Source: Janthinobacterium lividum (GTDB taxonomy: Bacteria > Pseudomonadota > Gammaproteobacteria > Burkholderiales > Burkholderiaceae_D). From it: 64,000 nucleotides of DNA. The position numbers and the translations under genes are program-made. The stretch is taken from positions 124,001 to 188,000 of the forward strand of contig NZ_JAAOLY010000003.1 in NCBI RefSeq assembly GCF_011601275.1. The letters run 5' to 3'. The notes beneath the pieces were generated by a model, which ran no database searches, was not told the DNA's origin, and saw nothing but the letters and a program-made list of their open reading frames with translations. Of the stretch, positions 8,256-18,441 are shown in pieces (position 1 is the stretch's first letter; each line of letters begins with the position of its first letter).

Positions 8256-9272
8256 ATGAACTCCTTAGAAGAACTCGTCGTCTCGGCCCAGGCTGACTTT
8301 ATCGCCGCCGCAGACGCTGCCGCACTTGAAAACGCCAAAGCCCGCTACCTGGGCAAGACTGGCCAGATTACCGAAATGATGAAGGGCCTGGGCAAGCTGG
8401 ACCCGGACGCGCGCAAGGCGCAGGGCGCCCTGATCAATGCCGTCAAAGTGCAGATCGAGGACGCGCTGACGGCGCGCCGTGATGCGCTGGCCGATGCCCA
8501 AATGCAAGGCCGTCTGAACGCCGAAGCGATCGACGTGACCTTGCCAGGCCGTGGCCGCATGCCAGGCGGCATCCATCCCGTGATGCGCACGTGGGAACGT
8601 GTCGAGGAAATCTTCCGCTCCATCGGTTTCGATGTGGCCGACGGCCCCGAAATCGAAAACGACTGGACCAACTTCACGGCGCTGAACAGCCCGGAAAACC
8701 ACCCGGCCCGTTCCATGCAAGATACCTTCTACATCGATGGCAACGACACCGATGGCAAGCCCTTGCTGCTACGCACCCACACGAGCCCGATGCAGGTGCG
8801 CTATGCGCGCACGCATACGCCGCCGATCAAGGTCATCGCGCCGGGCCGCACCTACCGCGTCGACAGCGACGCCACCCATTCGCCGATGTTCCACCAGGTC
8901 GAAGGCCTGTGGATTGCCGAAGACATCAGCTTTGCCGACCTGAAGGGCGTGTACCTGAATTTCGTCAAGGCGTTCTTTGAAACGGACGATTTGCAGGTGC
9001 GCTTCCGCCCGTCGTACTTCCCGTTCACGGAACCGTCGGCCGAGATCGACATCGCCTTTGGCTCCGGTCCTTTGAAAGGCCGTTGGCTGGAAGTGTCGGG
9101 CGCCGGCCAGGTGCATCCGACCGTGGTGAAGAACTTCGGCCTCGATCCCGAGAAATTCATCGGTTTCGCTTTCGGCTCCGGCCTGGAACGCTTGACGATG
9201 CTGCGTTATGGCATCAACGACCTGCGCCTGTTCTATGAAGGCGACTTGCGTTTCTTGAAGCAATTCAACTAA
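8256..9272 (+). CDS. pheS: Phenylalanyl-tRNA synthetase alpha subunit
   Basis: A 338-residue catalytic subunit of the (alpha-beta)2 enzyme. It has an N-terminal coiled-coil arm (about 1-90) that binds tRNA, then the class II core: [21 protein letters not shown], the motif-2 loop ending [17 protein letters not shown], and the motif-3 region [23 protein letters not shown] eight bases before the ATG supports the start. Its length agrees with the short bacterial form (E. coli 327). pheT follows after 86 bases. Confidence 0.98.
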   Translation: MNSLEELVVSAQADFIAAADAAALENAKARYLGKTGQITEMMKGLGKLDPDARKAQGALINAVKVQIEDALTARRDALADAQMQGRLNAEAIDVTLPGRGRMPGGIHPVMRTWERVEEIFRSIGFDVADGPEIENDWTNFTALNSPENHPARSMQDTFYIDGNDTDGKPLLLRTHTSPMQVRYARTHTPPIKVIAPGRTYRVDSDATHSPMFHQVEGLWIAEDISFADLKGVYLNFVKAFFETDDLQVRFRPSYFPFTEPSAEIDIAFGSGPLKGRWLEVSGAGQVHPTVVKNFGLDPEKFIGFAFGSGLERLTMLRYGINDLRLFYEGDLRFLKQFN

Positions 9273-9358
9273 GCGTTGTTCCGTTTGATTCATGGCGCTT
9301 GAGCGCCCAGCATCCATTGTGCTCGCGCTGTGAACTTTGACCCTTTGAAGGCTTGATT

Positions 9359-11785
9359 ATGCAATTTTCCGAAAACTGGCTCCGTACCATGGTCGATCCG
9401 AAGATGACTTCGGACGAACTGGCCCATCTGCTGACCATGTCCGGTCTCGAAGTCGAGGACGTCGATCCTGTCGCGCCTCCGTTCTCGAACGTGGTGGTGG
9501 GCCTGGTCCTGGAGATGGAAAAACATCCGAACGCGGACCGCCTGAATGTGTGCCAGGTCGACGTCGGCACGGGCACCATGCTCAACATCGTTTGCGGCGC
9601 GCCGAACGTGCGCCCGGGCTTGAAAGTCGTGTGCGCCATGGCCGGCGCCATGCTGCCGCCTGGCGCCGATGGCAAGCCGTTTGAAATCAAGGTGGGCCAG
9701 CTGCGCGGCGTCGAGTCGCAAGGCATGCTGTGCTCCGCGCGCGAATTGAAATTGTCGGAAGAAAACGCCGGCTTGATGGAGTTGCCGGACGACGCGCCAA
9801 TCGGCCAGAATTTCCGCGATTACTTTGCGCTCAACGACTTGAAATTCACCATCAAGTTGACGCCGAACAAGGCGGATTGTCTGTCCGTGCTGGGTGTGGC
9901 GCGCGAAGTGTCGGCCTTGACGGGCGTGCCCCTGCATGCGCCGCAGTTCCGCACCGTGCCTGTTTCCAGCGATGAAATCCTGCCCGTGAAAGTCAGCGCG
10001 CCGGACCTGTGCGGCCGTTTTACGGGCCGCGTCATCCGCGGTTTGAACGCCAAGGCGGCCACGCCGGACTGGATGAAGCAGCGCCTCGAGCGCAGCGGCC
10101 AGCGTCCGCTGTCGGCCCTGGTTGATATTTCCAACTATGTCATGCTGGAACTGGGCCGTCCTAGCCACGTGTTTGACCTGGCGAAGATCCATGGCAGCCT
10201 CGACGTGCGTTGGGGTAAGGCGGGCGAATCCGTCAAGCTCTTGAATGGCAACACCATCGCCGTCGACGAGTGGATCGGCGTCATTGCTGATGATAAAGAA
10301 ATCGAATCCCTGGCCGGCATCATGGGCGGCGACGCCAGCTCTGTTTCGGACGATACGGACAGCATCTACCTGGAAGCGGCATTCTGGTGGCCGAACGCCA
10401 TCCAAGGCCGCGCGCGCCGCTTGAATTTCTCCACCGATGCGGCGCACCGCTTCGAGCGCGGCGTCGATTTCGCCACCACCGTCGAGCACATCGAGCGCAT
10501 CACGGCATTGATCGTGGAAATCTGCGGCACGCCAGCGACGACCGTCGGCCCCGTCGACGACCACGTGGTGAACTTGCCGCAGCGCCAGCCCGTATCGATG
10601 CGCACGGCGCGCGCGCAAAAAGTCATCGGCGTGCCGCTCAACGATGAGCTGATCGCCGACATCTTCACGCGCCTGGCCCTGCCATACACCCTGGCCGATG
10701 GCGTGTTTTCCGTGACGTCGCCCAGCTACCGTTTCGACATCGAGATCGAGGAAGACTTGATCGAGGAAGTGGCGCGCGTGTACGGCTTTGAAAACATCCC
10801 GACCTTGCCGCCCGTGGCCGCGAACGTGATGCAGATCGCGCCGGAAAATACCCGCTCGCTGTTTGCGGTACGTCATGAGCTGGCCGACCTGGGCTTCCAG
10901 GAAGTGGTTAACATGAGCTTTGTCGATACGGCATGGGAGCGCGATTTCTCGGGCAACACGAACCCGATCAAATTGCAGAATCCGATCGCCAGCCAGATGA
11001 GCGTGATGCGTTCCTCGCTGATCGGCAGCCTGATCGCCAATGTGCGCTACAACCTGAACCGCAAGACGAACCGCGTGCGCATCTTCGAAGTGGGCGCCAT
11101 CTATCAGCGCGACGACAGCGTGGAAAATGGCCCGCTGTCGGTGGCTGGCTATGCCCAGCCGAAGCGTGTGGCCGCCATGGCCTACGGCGCGGTTGCCGAC
11201 GAGCAGTGGGGCCAGGCCTCGCGCACGGTCGACTTCTTCGACGTGAAGGCGGACCTGGAAGCGCTGTTCGCGCCGCTGGTCTTGCGTTTCACCAAAGCGG
11301 AACATCCGGCCCTGCATCCTGGCCGTTCGGCCAACGTGGAGCTCGATGGCAAGGTCATCGGTTTCATCGGTGAATTGCACCCGCGCTGGATGCAAAAGTA
11401 TGACTTGCCGCTGGCGCCCGTGCTGTTCGAAGTCGATGCCGCTGCCTTGACGCAACGAGTCGTGCCCGTATACCAGGAAATCTCGAAATTCCCTGGCGCC
11501 AGCCGCGACTTGGCCGTGGTCGTCAAGCAATCGGTGGCCGTGCAGGATCTGCTCGACAGCTTCCACGCCGCAGCAAAGTCGAGCCCGGCGGCGCGTATCG
11601 TGCAAGCCATTGTTTTATTTGATGAATATCGTGGAAAAGGGCTGGAAGCGGACGAAAAAAGCCTTGCTTTCCGGATTAGCTTGCAAGATACTCAAAACAC
11701 CCTGCAAGACGATGTCGTCGATGGCCTGATGGCTGTCCTGATCGATGCGGCCAAGCAGGGCCACGACGCGAAACTGCGTTCGTAA
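9359..11785 (+). CDS. pheT: Phenylalanyl-tRNA synthetase beta subunit
   Basis: An 808-residue beta subunit. Domains in order: B1 (starting [14 protein letters not shown]), an OB-fold tRNA-binding domain (about 40-150, with [11 protein letters not shown] and IVCGAPNVR), the B3/B4 editing domain, the B5 domain with FERGVDFAT just before it, an inactive class II core and the C-terminal anticodon-binding ferredoxin-like domain ([12 protein letters not shown]). The start is the ATG at 9359, seven bases after GAAGG. A weak hairpin GGCCGTC/GACGGCC lies ten bases after the stop. Confidence 0.97.
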   Translation: MQFSENWLRTMVDPKMTSDELAHLLTMSGLEVEDVDPVAPPFSNVVVGLVLEMEKHPNADRLNVCQVDVGTGTMLNIVCGAPNVRPGLKVVCAMAGAMLPPGADGKPFEIKVGQLRGVESQGMLCSARELKLSEENAGLMELPDDAPIGQNFRDYFALNDLKFTIKLTPNKADCLSVLGVAREVSALTGVPLHAPQFRTVPVSSDEILPVKVSAPDLCGRFTGRVIRGLNAKAATPDWMKQRLERSGQRPLSALVDISNYVMLELGRPSHVFDLAKIHGSLDVRWGKAGESVKLLNGNTIAVDEWIGVIADDKEIESLAGIMGGDASSVSDDTDSIYLEAAFWWPNAIQGRARRLNFSTDAAHRFERGVDFATTVEHIERITALIVEICGTPATTVGPVDDHVVNLPQRQPVSMRTARAQKVIGVPLNDELIADIFTRLALPYTLADGVFSVTSPSYRFDIEIEEDLIEEVARVYGFENIPTLPPVAANVMQIAPENTRSLFAVRHELADLGFQEVVNMSFVDTAWERDFSGNTNPIKLQNPIASQMSVMRSSLIGSLIANVRYNLNRKTNRVRIFEVGAIYQRDDSVENGPLSVAGYAQPKRVAAMAYGAVADEQWGQASRTVDFFDVKADLEALFAPLVLRFTKAEHPALHPGRSANVELDGKVIGFIGELHPRWMQKYDLPLAPVLFEVDAAALTQRVVPVYQEISKFPGASRDLAVVVKQSVAVQDLLDSFHAAAKSSPAARIVQAIVLFDEYRGKGLEADEKSLAFRISLQDTQNTLQDDVVDGLMAVLIDAAKQGHDAKLRS

Positions 11786-11955
11786 TTACCGGACCGGCCG
11801 TCGCCTTGCGTGACGGCCTTTCCGTCGTCAACCGTAGACGAGCTTGCCATGTGGCGGGCTCGGGCGCACAGAAAAGGCAGGGCAGGAAAATTAATAATAG
11901 CGACGTTGATTCCGCCGTACTGCAATCCGCACTGGCCGCCGATTTGCATCGGGCC

Positions 11956-12303
11956 ATGCTGGTTGCCAAAGTGCGCCAGGAAGCGGAAAAAGATTTACCC
12001 ACCTTGACCAAGGCGGAACTGGCTGAACTGTTGTTCGAGCAAGTGGGCCTGAACAAGCGCGAAGCAAAGGATATGGTCGAGACCTTTTTCGATGAAATCC
12101 GCAATGCGCTCGAGCGTGGCGAGGCCGTCAAGTTGTCCGGTTTCGGCAATTTCCAGTTGCGCGACAAGCCGCAGCGGCCGGGCCGCAATCCGAAGACGGG
12201 CGAAGAGATCCCCATCACGGCGCGCCGTGTCGTGACCTTTCATGCGAGCCAGAAGCTGAAAAGCATGGTCGAAGAGACCAGTCCGCTGGCACGTGCTGCC
12301 TGA
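11956..12303 (+). CDS. ihfA: Integration host factor alpha subunit
   Basis: The DNA-bending HU-fold subunit that pairs with IHF-beta. The core [28 protein letters not shown] and the DNA-intercalating beta arm [14 protein letters not shown] are clear. The start is uncertain: the frame is open back to 11806, but IHF-alpha normally begins a few residues before TLTKAEL. I use the ATG at 11956 (115 residues, about 15 more than E. coli), with only a weak ribosome site. It follows pheT and precedes a MerR gene, the usual order in beta- and gammaproteobacteria. Confidence 0.93.
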   Translation: MLVAKVRQEAEKDLPTLTKAELAELLFEQVGLNKREAKDMVETFFDEIRNALERGEAVKLSGFGNFQLRDKPQRPGRNPKTGEEIPITARRVVTFHASQKLKSMVEETSPLARAA

Positions 12304-12313
12304 GTGAGTGGCG

Positions 12314-12718
12314 ATGAACGAGCGCATCAGTAAAACCGAGTTGATCGCCTTGCCGCCCATTCCGGCGAAACGCTATTTCACGATCGGTGAAGTGAGCGAG
12401 TTGTGCGGCGTCAAACCGCACGTGCTGCGCTACTGGGAGCAGGAGTTTTCCCAGCTCAAGCCGGTCAAACGACGTGGTAACCGCCGTTATTATCAGCACC
12501 ATGAGGTGCTGCTGATACGCCGCATCCGCGAATTGCTGTACGAGCAGGGCTTTACCATCAGCGGTGCGCGCAACAAGCTCGACAGCCGTGGCGCATCGCA
12601 TGGCATCGCCGACGAGCTGCCAGTGCCGCCGGCCATGCCTGCCGTGCCGCAGGAAGCGCCACTGGACCGCGTGTGGATACGCAATGAATTAATTGCGATT
12701 TTAAACTTGCTAAAATAA
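12314..12718 (+). CDS. MerR-family regulator (ihfA-linked)
   Basis: A 134-residue protein with an N-terminal winged helix of the MerR type: RYFTIGEVSELCGVKPHVLRYWE, then RRGNRRYYQHHEVLLIRRIRELL. The C-terminal part is short and lacks metal-binding cysteines. This MerR gene after ihfA is a conserved pair in proteobacteria, with no established ligand. Start at ATG 12314, ten bases after the ihfA stop; a GTG at 12308 is an alternative. The 210 bases after it hold a TATAAT at 12831 that may serve the next gene. Confidence 0.88.
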   Translation: MNERISKTELIALPPIPAKRYFTIGEVSELCGVKPHVLRYWEQEFSQLKPVKRRGNRRYYQHHEVLLIRRIRELLYEQGFTISGARNKLDSRGASHGIADELPVPPAMPAVPQEAPLDRVWIRNELIAILNLLK

Positions 12719-12928
12719 GATTTGTACCAATATAGGTGGGGTTGTCCGGTAGCAGTTGACCAAGTTGACTATACTGCATGGATGCTCCGCCTTGGCGTTG
12801 ACGCTACCGTACGGCGCGCCATATTTTGAATATAATGTTAATGTTGCGTTTTTGTTAGTGACGCTGAACCGGAGCAGCGTTCAGGTTCCGGTAGTCTTTC
12901 CCAGGCCAGGAAAATTTAAGGGGAAACA

Positions 12929-13561
12929 ATGATACGCGTTGCCATTTGTGATGATCACCAAATAGTACGAGCTGGATTCAAACAGATTTTTTCATCGTCA
13001 AGCGATTTCAGTGTGGTGGCGGAAGCCGGTACCGGGCGCGAAGCGCTCGATATCGCCCGCCGCGAAATTTGCGATGTATTGCTGCTCGATATCGCCATGC
13101 CCGATCAGAGCGGCATCGATACCTTGCGCACGATCCGCCAGGGCCAGCCGGAATTGCCCGTGCTGATACTCAGCGGCTATCCCGCGCAACAATACGCGCT
13201 GAACCTGTTCAAGATGGGCGCGAATGGCTATCTGAACAAGGAATGCGAAGCCGACGAGCTGATGACGGCCGTGCGCACCGTGTTCCAGGGGCGCCGCTAT
13301 GTCAGCTCCACCGTGGGCGAATTGCTGGCGCAGTCGTTCGACCGCGACACGAATGCCGCCCTGCATACGGAATTGTCGGACCGCGAGTTCCAGGTCTTCC
13401 TGCGTCTGGCGCGTGGCGCCACCGTGTCCGACATCGGCGTGGCCTTGTCGTTGAGCATCAAGACGGTGAGTACCTACCGTACGCGCATCATGGAAAAAAT
13501 GGGCTTGCAATCCAACAGCGACTTGACCTATTACGCAATGAAAAACAATTTGCTTGACTAG
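12929..13561 (+). CDS. NarL/FixJ-type response regulator
   Basis: A 210-residue regulator: receiver domain (1-120) with the acidic pocket at VAICDDHQ and phospho-acceptor Asp54 in LLLDIAMPD, the Ser in LILSGYP and Lys in LNKE; then a LuxR-type helix-turn-helix (about 145-205) with LSDREFQVFLRLARG and IKTVSTYRTRIMEKMG. AAGGGGA six bases before the ATG. It should be phosphorylated by the HisKA_3 kinase encoded next. Target genes are not apparent from the sequence. Confidence 0.93.
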   Translation: MIRVAICDDHQIVRAGFKQIFSSSSDFSVVAEAGTGREALDIARREICDVLLLDIAMPDQSGIDTLRTIRQGQPELPVLILSGYPAQQYALNLFKMGANGYLNKECEADELMTAVRTVFQGRRYVSSTVGELLAQSFDRDTNAALHTELSDREFQVFLRLARGATVSDIGVALSLSIKTVSTYRTRIMEKMGLQSNSDLTYYAMKNNLLD

Positions 13562-13705
13562 CGTTGCGGTGCGATCATGGAAACATGATCGCTCAGCCCG
13601 CTAGCAAGCACGACTTGTGCAGTGCAGCAGTTTGTGGCGAGGACTATAATTGGCCGGCGCAGGCGCTCTTTCCCGCGCCGAACCTTGCTAAGGATGCACA
13701 TCAGG

Positions 13706-15121
13706 ATGTATTTCACCGCTGAACCGGCCCCGAATCACCGCCTGCCCCTGTACAAGACGATCCTGTGCGTGACGTGCGCCTTGCTGCTTGTCCTCAATGG
13801 TTTCAGTCTCTATCACAACCTGCAGTCGCTGAAGGGCACGAATGCCTTGCTCAGCCAGAGCGCCCGCGTGGCCGACCGCCTGCAGTATTTGAACGTGCTC
13901 GTGCTCGATGCGGAAAGCAGCTTGCGCGGCTATTTCATTTCCGGCTCGGAAACGTATCTGGGACCGTCGAAGACGGCCACCACGGAAATCGAAAACGAAT
14001 TCAACGAGCTGCAAACCTTGCTCGCGGGCAGTCCCACCCAGCTGAAAAACCTGGGCCAGCTGAAAAGCTTGATCCGGCGTAAGATGTCGATGTTGCAACA
14101 GTCTATCGACGTCTACAAGCAGGGCGGGCTGGCCGAGATCGTCAACATTTCCCGCGTGACCGATGACCGCGCCACCATGGACGAAATCCGCCTGCAGGTG
14201 GTGATCATGACGCGCGAGCAGAATGAAGCGCTGTCGAACGGCAGCGCCGCCTTTTATCATGAGTACCAGAAGGCCGTGCTGCTCGGCATCGGCATCAATG
14301 CCCTGGCCATCCTCGTGCTGATCATGTTTTACCAGCTGGTGCGGCGCAGCTTCCAGAACCGCGCGGCCGTCGAATATGCATTGCAAAATGCCAACGACAC
14401 CCTGGAATCGACGGTCAGCAAGCGTACCGAGCAGCTATCCGTGCTGTCGCGCCATTTGATCAGCGTCAACGAAGTGGAAAAAGCACGCCTGGCGCGCGAG
14501 CTGCACGATGAGCTGGGCGCCAACCTGACGTCGATCAGCATGGACCTGGGCGCCGTCACGCAGCAACTGGCGCACACGCAGCCCGAACTTGCCGCGCAAT
14601 TGCGCCGCGCCAAGGCGACCTTGCTGGAAACGGTGGAGCTCAAGCGCCGCATCGTCGAGGATTTACGCCCCAGCCTGCTGGACAACCTGGGCCTGTGCGC
14701 CGCCATCGAAAGCTATTGCGAGGATTTTGCACGCATGAGCTCGGTACGCTGCGAAACGGACGTGGCCATCAATATCGACAACCGCGAAGCCACCCTGACG
14801 ATTGCCCTGTTCCGCATCGTGCAGGAATCGCTGACGAATATCATGAAATATGCGCGCGCCGGCATGGTCAGCGTGACCTTGAAACGCAACGAGCACGGCC
14901 TGGTGCTGCGCGTGATCGACGACGGTATCGGCATTACGGAAGCTGCGCTGCAAAAACCCATGTCGCACGGCTTGCTGGGCATGCGCGAACGGGCTTTGCT
15001 GCTGGGCGGCACGCTCACCGTGCGCCAGGGGCCGGAAGGCAAGGGGACGTGCGTGGAAGCCGTGATTCCCCTGCCGCTGACGCCGGAGCTGGAAGACATC
15101 GATGCGGATATCGAAGCGTAA
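13706..15121 (+). CDS. CHASE3-containing HisKA_3 sensor kinase
   Basis: A 471-residue inner-membrane kinase: first membrane helix (about 15-40), a periplasmic CHASE3-like helical sensor with the LDAESSLRGYFISG signature, second helix (about 190-215), a coiled coil, the HisKA_3 dimerisation domain with the phosphorylated His267 in ARELHDELGANL, and a HATPase domain (IVQESLTNIMKYA, VIDDGIGI, HGLLGMRERA). It pairs with the NarL-type regulator just upstream. Start choice between ATG 13706 (AAGGA 11 bases upstream) and ATG 13694 is open. The signal sensed is not known. Confidence 0.92.
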   Translation: MYFTAEPAPNHRLPLYKTILCVTCALLLVLNGFSLYHNLQSLKGTNALLSQSARVADRLQYLNVLVLDAESSLRGYFISGSETYLGPSKTATTEIENEFNELQTLLAGSPTQLKNLGQLKSLIRRKMSMLQQSIDVYKQGGLAEIVNISRVTDDRATMDEIRLQVVIMTREQNEALSNGSAAFYHEYQKAVLLGIGINALAILVLIMFYQLVRRSFQNRAAVEYALQNANDTLESTVSKRTEQLSVLSRHLISVNEVEKARLARELHDELGANLTSISMDLGAVTQQLAHTQPELAAQLRRAKATLLETVELKRRIVEDLRPSLLDNLGLCAAIESYCEDFARMSSVRCETDVAINIDNREATLTIALFRIVQESLTNIMKYARAGMVSVTLKRNEHGLVLRVIDDGIGITEAALQKPMSHGLLGMRERALLLGGTLTVRQGPEGKGTCVEAVIPLPLTPELEDIDADIEA

Positions 15122-15140
15122 TTTTCTTTGAGTAAAAAAA

Positions 15141-15170
15141 TGGCCGGGCATGCAGCCCGGCCATTTTTTT
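15141..15170. terminator. Bidirectional terminator between kinase and Crp gene
   Basis: An 8-bp stem TGGCCGGG/CCCGGCCA with loop CATGCAG, preceded by seven A and followed by seven T, between two convergent genes; it works on both strands. Confidence 0.92.
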
Positions 15171-15185
15171 AGCTATCTTGCATGA

Positions 15186-15995
15186 TCAGCAGCGGGAAAC
15201 GTCGCGCAGCAAACGGTCGTATTCCGTCTTGGCGACCTTGTAGCACTCGCCCGCATAGCATTCCAGGCCAGCGCGGTCCAGCACCGTGATATTGCCGCGA
15301 CGATAGTGGATCAAGCCTTCTTCCTGCAGCTTGCCGGCAGCGGCCGTGATGCTTTCGCGGCGCACGCCCAGCATGATCGAGATCAACTCTTGCGTCACTT
15401 TCAATTCATTCGATGGCGAACGGTCCAGGCGGTCCAGCAGCCAGCGGCACAGCTTTTGCTCGATCGAGCTGTGGCGGCCGCCGACGGCGTTCTGCGCCAT
15501 TTGCGCAAACAAGGCGTTGGTGTAGCGCATCAGCAGCTGGGGCAGGGCGCCGCCTTGATTGAAGGCATCGCGCAGGCTTTGCGTTTTCAGGCGGTAGCCG
15601 TAGCCGGCGCTTTGCACGACAGCCGTGCACATGGCGCGCTCGCCTGCCAGCAGTGAGGCACCGGCCACGCCTTCATGGCCGACGACGGCGATTTCCGTCG
15701 TTGCGCCATCTTCCATCACGTACAGCAGCGAAATGATGGCGGTGGTGGGGAAGTAGCTGTATTCCAGGTTGTTACCGTAGGCATACAATTCCTTGCCGAA
15801 AGGCAGTTCCACCAGTTCCAGGTCTTCGAACAGCGATTCAAGCGCGGCGCGCGGCAGGGCGGCCAGCAATTCATTCTGTTGGGCACTGCTGAGGCTAACC
15901 CGCGACGCAAGCTTGATTTCCCGTCCGGCCGCCGGCATGGCGCGCGGCAGCAACTGGTTCTTCTGGACCGGGGTGCTAAGTTGAGTTTGGTTCAT
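15186..15995 (-). CDS. Crp/Fnr-family regulator
   Basis: A 269-residue protein: about 35 loosely ordered residues, a cyclic-nucleotide-type beta barrel (about 40-160, with FGKELYAYGN and VVGHEGVAG) and a C-terminal winged helix (RWLLDRLDRSP... LISIMLGVRRESITAAAGKLQEEGLI). The recognition helix pattern VRRESITAA is typical of a large group annotated only as Crp/Fnr family. There is no N-terminal Cys cluster for iron-sulfur, so it is not Fnr. Start at ATG 15995 with GAGGA five to nine bases upstream; the open frame goes further but without a ribosome site. Its promoter region contains the inverted repeat AAGTGGCGA/TCGCCACTT at 16135-16167. Confidence 0.88.
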   Translation of the reverse strand: MNQTQLSTPVQKNQLLPRAMPAAGREIKLASRVSLSSAQQNELLAALPRAALESLFEDLELVELPFGKELYAYGNNLEYSYFPTTAIISLLYVMEDGATTEIAVVGHEGVAGASLLAGERAMCTAVVQSAGYGYRLKTQSLRDAFNQGGALPQLLMRYTNALFAQMAQNAVGGRHSSIEQKLCRWLLDRLDRSPSNELKVTQELISIMLGVRRESITAAAGKLQEEGLIHYRRGNITVLDRAGLECYAGECYKVAKTEYDRLLRDVSRC

Positions 15996-16221
15996 AGTAT
16001 TCCTCACAGGCTTTTTACATCGGAGTGCGACTGCCGCGTTGCTGGTCAAAAAAAGTTGCCATATCCATTTGGTAACGGTGTTTTGTTCGACCGCGCGGTG
16101 CAGATCGCGATGTAGCTACTTTAAAAGCTTATGTAAGTGGCGAACATAAGATTAGCAGTCGCCACTTTGTAGTCTCTTTTGAGGCGGAATTGTAGTCCTT
16201 GTCCTACGCTCACACTTTTGA

Positions 16222-18279
16222 CTAGCTAGCCTTGCGCCGTTCCGCGCGATTTTGTGATATGACTCGCGGCTTGTTGGCGCTCCACAGGCCGGCCGGACGC
16301 ACGCTGGGCAAGCTGTCGCGCACGGCTGCGGCCGGCGCCTGGCGCGGGGTTGGCGTCTCGTGTTCCCCCAGGCGGAAGCGGCTGACGGCCTGCGTCAGCG
16401 CCTCGCCTTCCTGGTGCAGGCGCTGCGAACCGGCGCGCGCCTCGTCGACCAGGCCCGCGTTCTGGCGCGTCATGTCGTCGATTTGCGCCAGCGCCTGGTT
16501 GATGCGGGCGATTTCGCCATTCTGCTCGGCGCCGGCGCTGCTGATGCGTCCGATCACCACGGCCACCTGCTGTACCGCGTCGACCACTTGCCGCATGGTG
16601 TTGCCGGCGGCGTTGACGAGGTCGCCGCCCGCGTCCACGGTGGCGACGGAATCGCCGATCAGGCGCTTGATTTCCAGCGCCGCCTCGTTCGAGCGCTGCG
16701 CCAGGCTGCGCACTTCTGAGGCGACGACGGCAAAGCCGCGCCCTTGCTCGCCCGCGCGCGCCGCTTCCACGGCCGCGTTCAGGGCCAGGATATTCGTCTG
16801 GAAGGCGATGCCGTTGATGACGCCGATGATGTCGACGATCTTGTGCGAGCTGGCCTTGATGGACGCCATGGTGTCGACCACGGCGCCCACGGTCTGTCCG
16901 CCGCGCCGGGCCACATCGGCGGCCGTCGCCACCAGGGTGCGCCCCTGTCCTACGTGCGCTTCGTTGCGGCCCACGGTGGCCGTCAGCTCGCGCATCGAGT
17001 CTACGGTGGCGCCCAGCGCGTCCGCTTGCGTGGCCGTGTGGCCGGACAGGGCGGCGTTGCCCCGGGCGATATCGGCGCCGGCCGCCGCGATGACGGCCGC
17101 GCCGCCGCGGATTTCCTGCACCAGGGTGGCCAGGCCATGCGTCATGGCGCCGAAGTCGCGCACCAGGTCGCCGATCTCGTCGTGCGCTTGCGAGGTGATG
17201 CGCTGCGACAGGTCGCCCGCCGCCGCCGCGCCGACGGCCGCGCGCAATTGCTTCACGTCGCGCGCGAATGCGGCATAGAAGCCTGCGCACAGATAGGCGG
17301 CGGCCAGCAGCACGAGCAGCATGGCCGCCAGGATCAGAGCGCGGCGCGCCTCGTCGCGGGCGATGCGCTGCGCCAGCAAATCGTCCAGAGCGCTGGCGGA
17401 GGCGCCGGAGAGCGCGTGCAGGGCGGCGATCGCTTGCATGCCGGCCGCGTGGAATTGCGCGCCCGAGGTCTGGTCGTAGGAATTGGTCACTTCGTTTTTC
17501 GTGCGTTCGAGGAAGGCCAGGGCGGCCGGCACGGCTTTCAGGGACGGTTGCAGGCTGGCGCGCAGTTCCGGCCTGGCGGCGAGGATTTCGTCGAAACGGG
17601 CCGGCAGGCGTTCCAGTTCATGGCGCGCGATCAGGGCGTTGGCGTTGACGAGCTGATCTTCATTCGCTTCGAACAAGCCCGTGTCGATGTAGGCGGCGCC
17701 GCGCCCGGCGATGTCGGACAGGCTCTCGGCCAAGTCGGGCAGGGTGGCGGTGAAGACGGCGCTCAAGTGGTTGGCGCCCGCGTCCGGGTCCAGGCTCAGG
17801 TGCGAACGGTCAGCCACCAGCTGGCCCAGTTTGGCCGCCTGGCGCAGCAGCGCCGTATGCGCCGCGTAGCTGTCGCGCGCCGCGAGGCCCGTCTGGCGGC
17901 CCAGCAGGGCTTGCCACTGCTTGGTCAGTTCGGCCGCCTGCGGCAGCCCGGCGCCGGCAGGCAGGCGCGCCAGGGCCGCCAGTGTGGCCGTGATGCGTGC
18001 GTTCAATGTCGTGTTGTCCATGCCCGCCTTGCCGCTCAGGCGCAAGTGCTCGAGGCCGCGCCGTTGCTGCAGCAGGCGCGTGCCTTCCTGCAGCTGGCGC
18101 ACATAGGCCACGCCCCGCTGCGCATCCTGCGCTTGGGCCAGCGATTTGCCCAGCTCCGAAATCAGCAGGGTGGTCGCCAGTGCCAAAGGCAGCAGGAAGA
18201 CCAGGCAGACAAGCATGAATTTGGGCAGCAGGCGCAAGCGCTGCATGAGTCGGATGGCGGGCGTGAGAAGGATTTTCAT
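16222..18279 (-). CDS. Methyl-accepting chemotaxis protein
   Basis: A 685-residue receptor. A first membrane helix lies at about 20-40, followed by a long periplasmic helical sensor domain (about 45-330) similar in style to nitrate/nitrite-type helical bundles, a second helix around residue 335-355, a HAMP domain ([19 protein letters not shown]) and a cytoplasmic signalling rod with the conserved tip [20 protein letters not shown]. It would signal through CheA/CheW. The start is the ATG at 18279 after CTGGAAA; a much longer open frame upstream is a shadow of prfC. No chemotaxis genes are nearby. It is divergent from prfC. Confidence 0.92.
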   Translation of the reverse strand: MKILLTPAIRLMQRLRLLPKFMLVCLVFLLPLALATTLLISELGKSLAQAQDAQRGVAYVRQLQEGTRLLQQRRGLEHLRLSGKAGMDNTTLNARITATLAALARLPAGAGLPQAAELTKQWQALLGRQTGLAARDSYAAHTALLRQAAKLGQLVADRSHLSLDPDAGANHLSAVFTATLPDLAESLSDIAGRGAAYIDTGLFEANEDQLVNANALIARHELERLPARFDEILAARPELRASLQPSLKAVPAALAFLERTKNEVTNSYDQTSGAQFHAAGMQAIAALHALSGASASALDDLLAQRIARDEARRALILAAMLLVLLAAAYLCAGFYAAFARDVKQLRAAVGAAAAGDLSQRITSQAHDEIGDLVRDFGAMTHGLATLVQEIRGGAAVIAAAGADIARGNAALSGHTATQADALGATVDSMRELTATVGRNEAHVGQGRTLVATAADVARRGGQTVGAVVDTMASIKASSHKIVDIIGVINGIAFQTNILALNAAVEAARAGEQGRGFAVVASEVRSLAQRSNEAALEIKRLIGDSVATVDAGGDLVNAAGNTMRQVVDAVQQVAVVIGRISSAGAEQNGEIARINQALAQIDDMTRQNAGLVDEARAGSQRLHQEGEALTQAVSRFRLGEHETPTPRQAPAAAVRDSLPSVRPAGLWSANKPRVISQNRAERRKAS

Positions 18280-18441
18280 CGGGTTTCCAGGGTAGGGTGA
18301 CAACATTTCTGCAGTGCAATGTTGCCTGCGGATTGTGACCTCTTGATGAAGTGCCCAATTTTGCCGTTCGCCAGAGTGAAGCAGTTCACACGGACGGGCG
18401 ATCCTTCTGTAAAATCGAGGGTTTTTTGCGAGGGCCATATT

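Noticed and set aside
9290-11605. A 771-residue open frame antisense to pheT
   Set aside because: Shadow of pheT; His/Arg/Asp-rich composition and no ribosome site.
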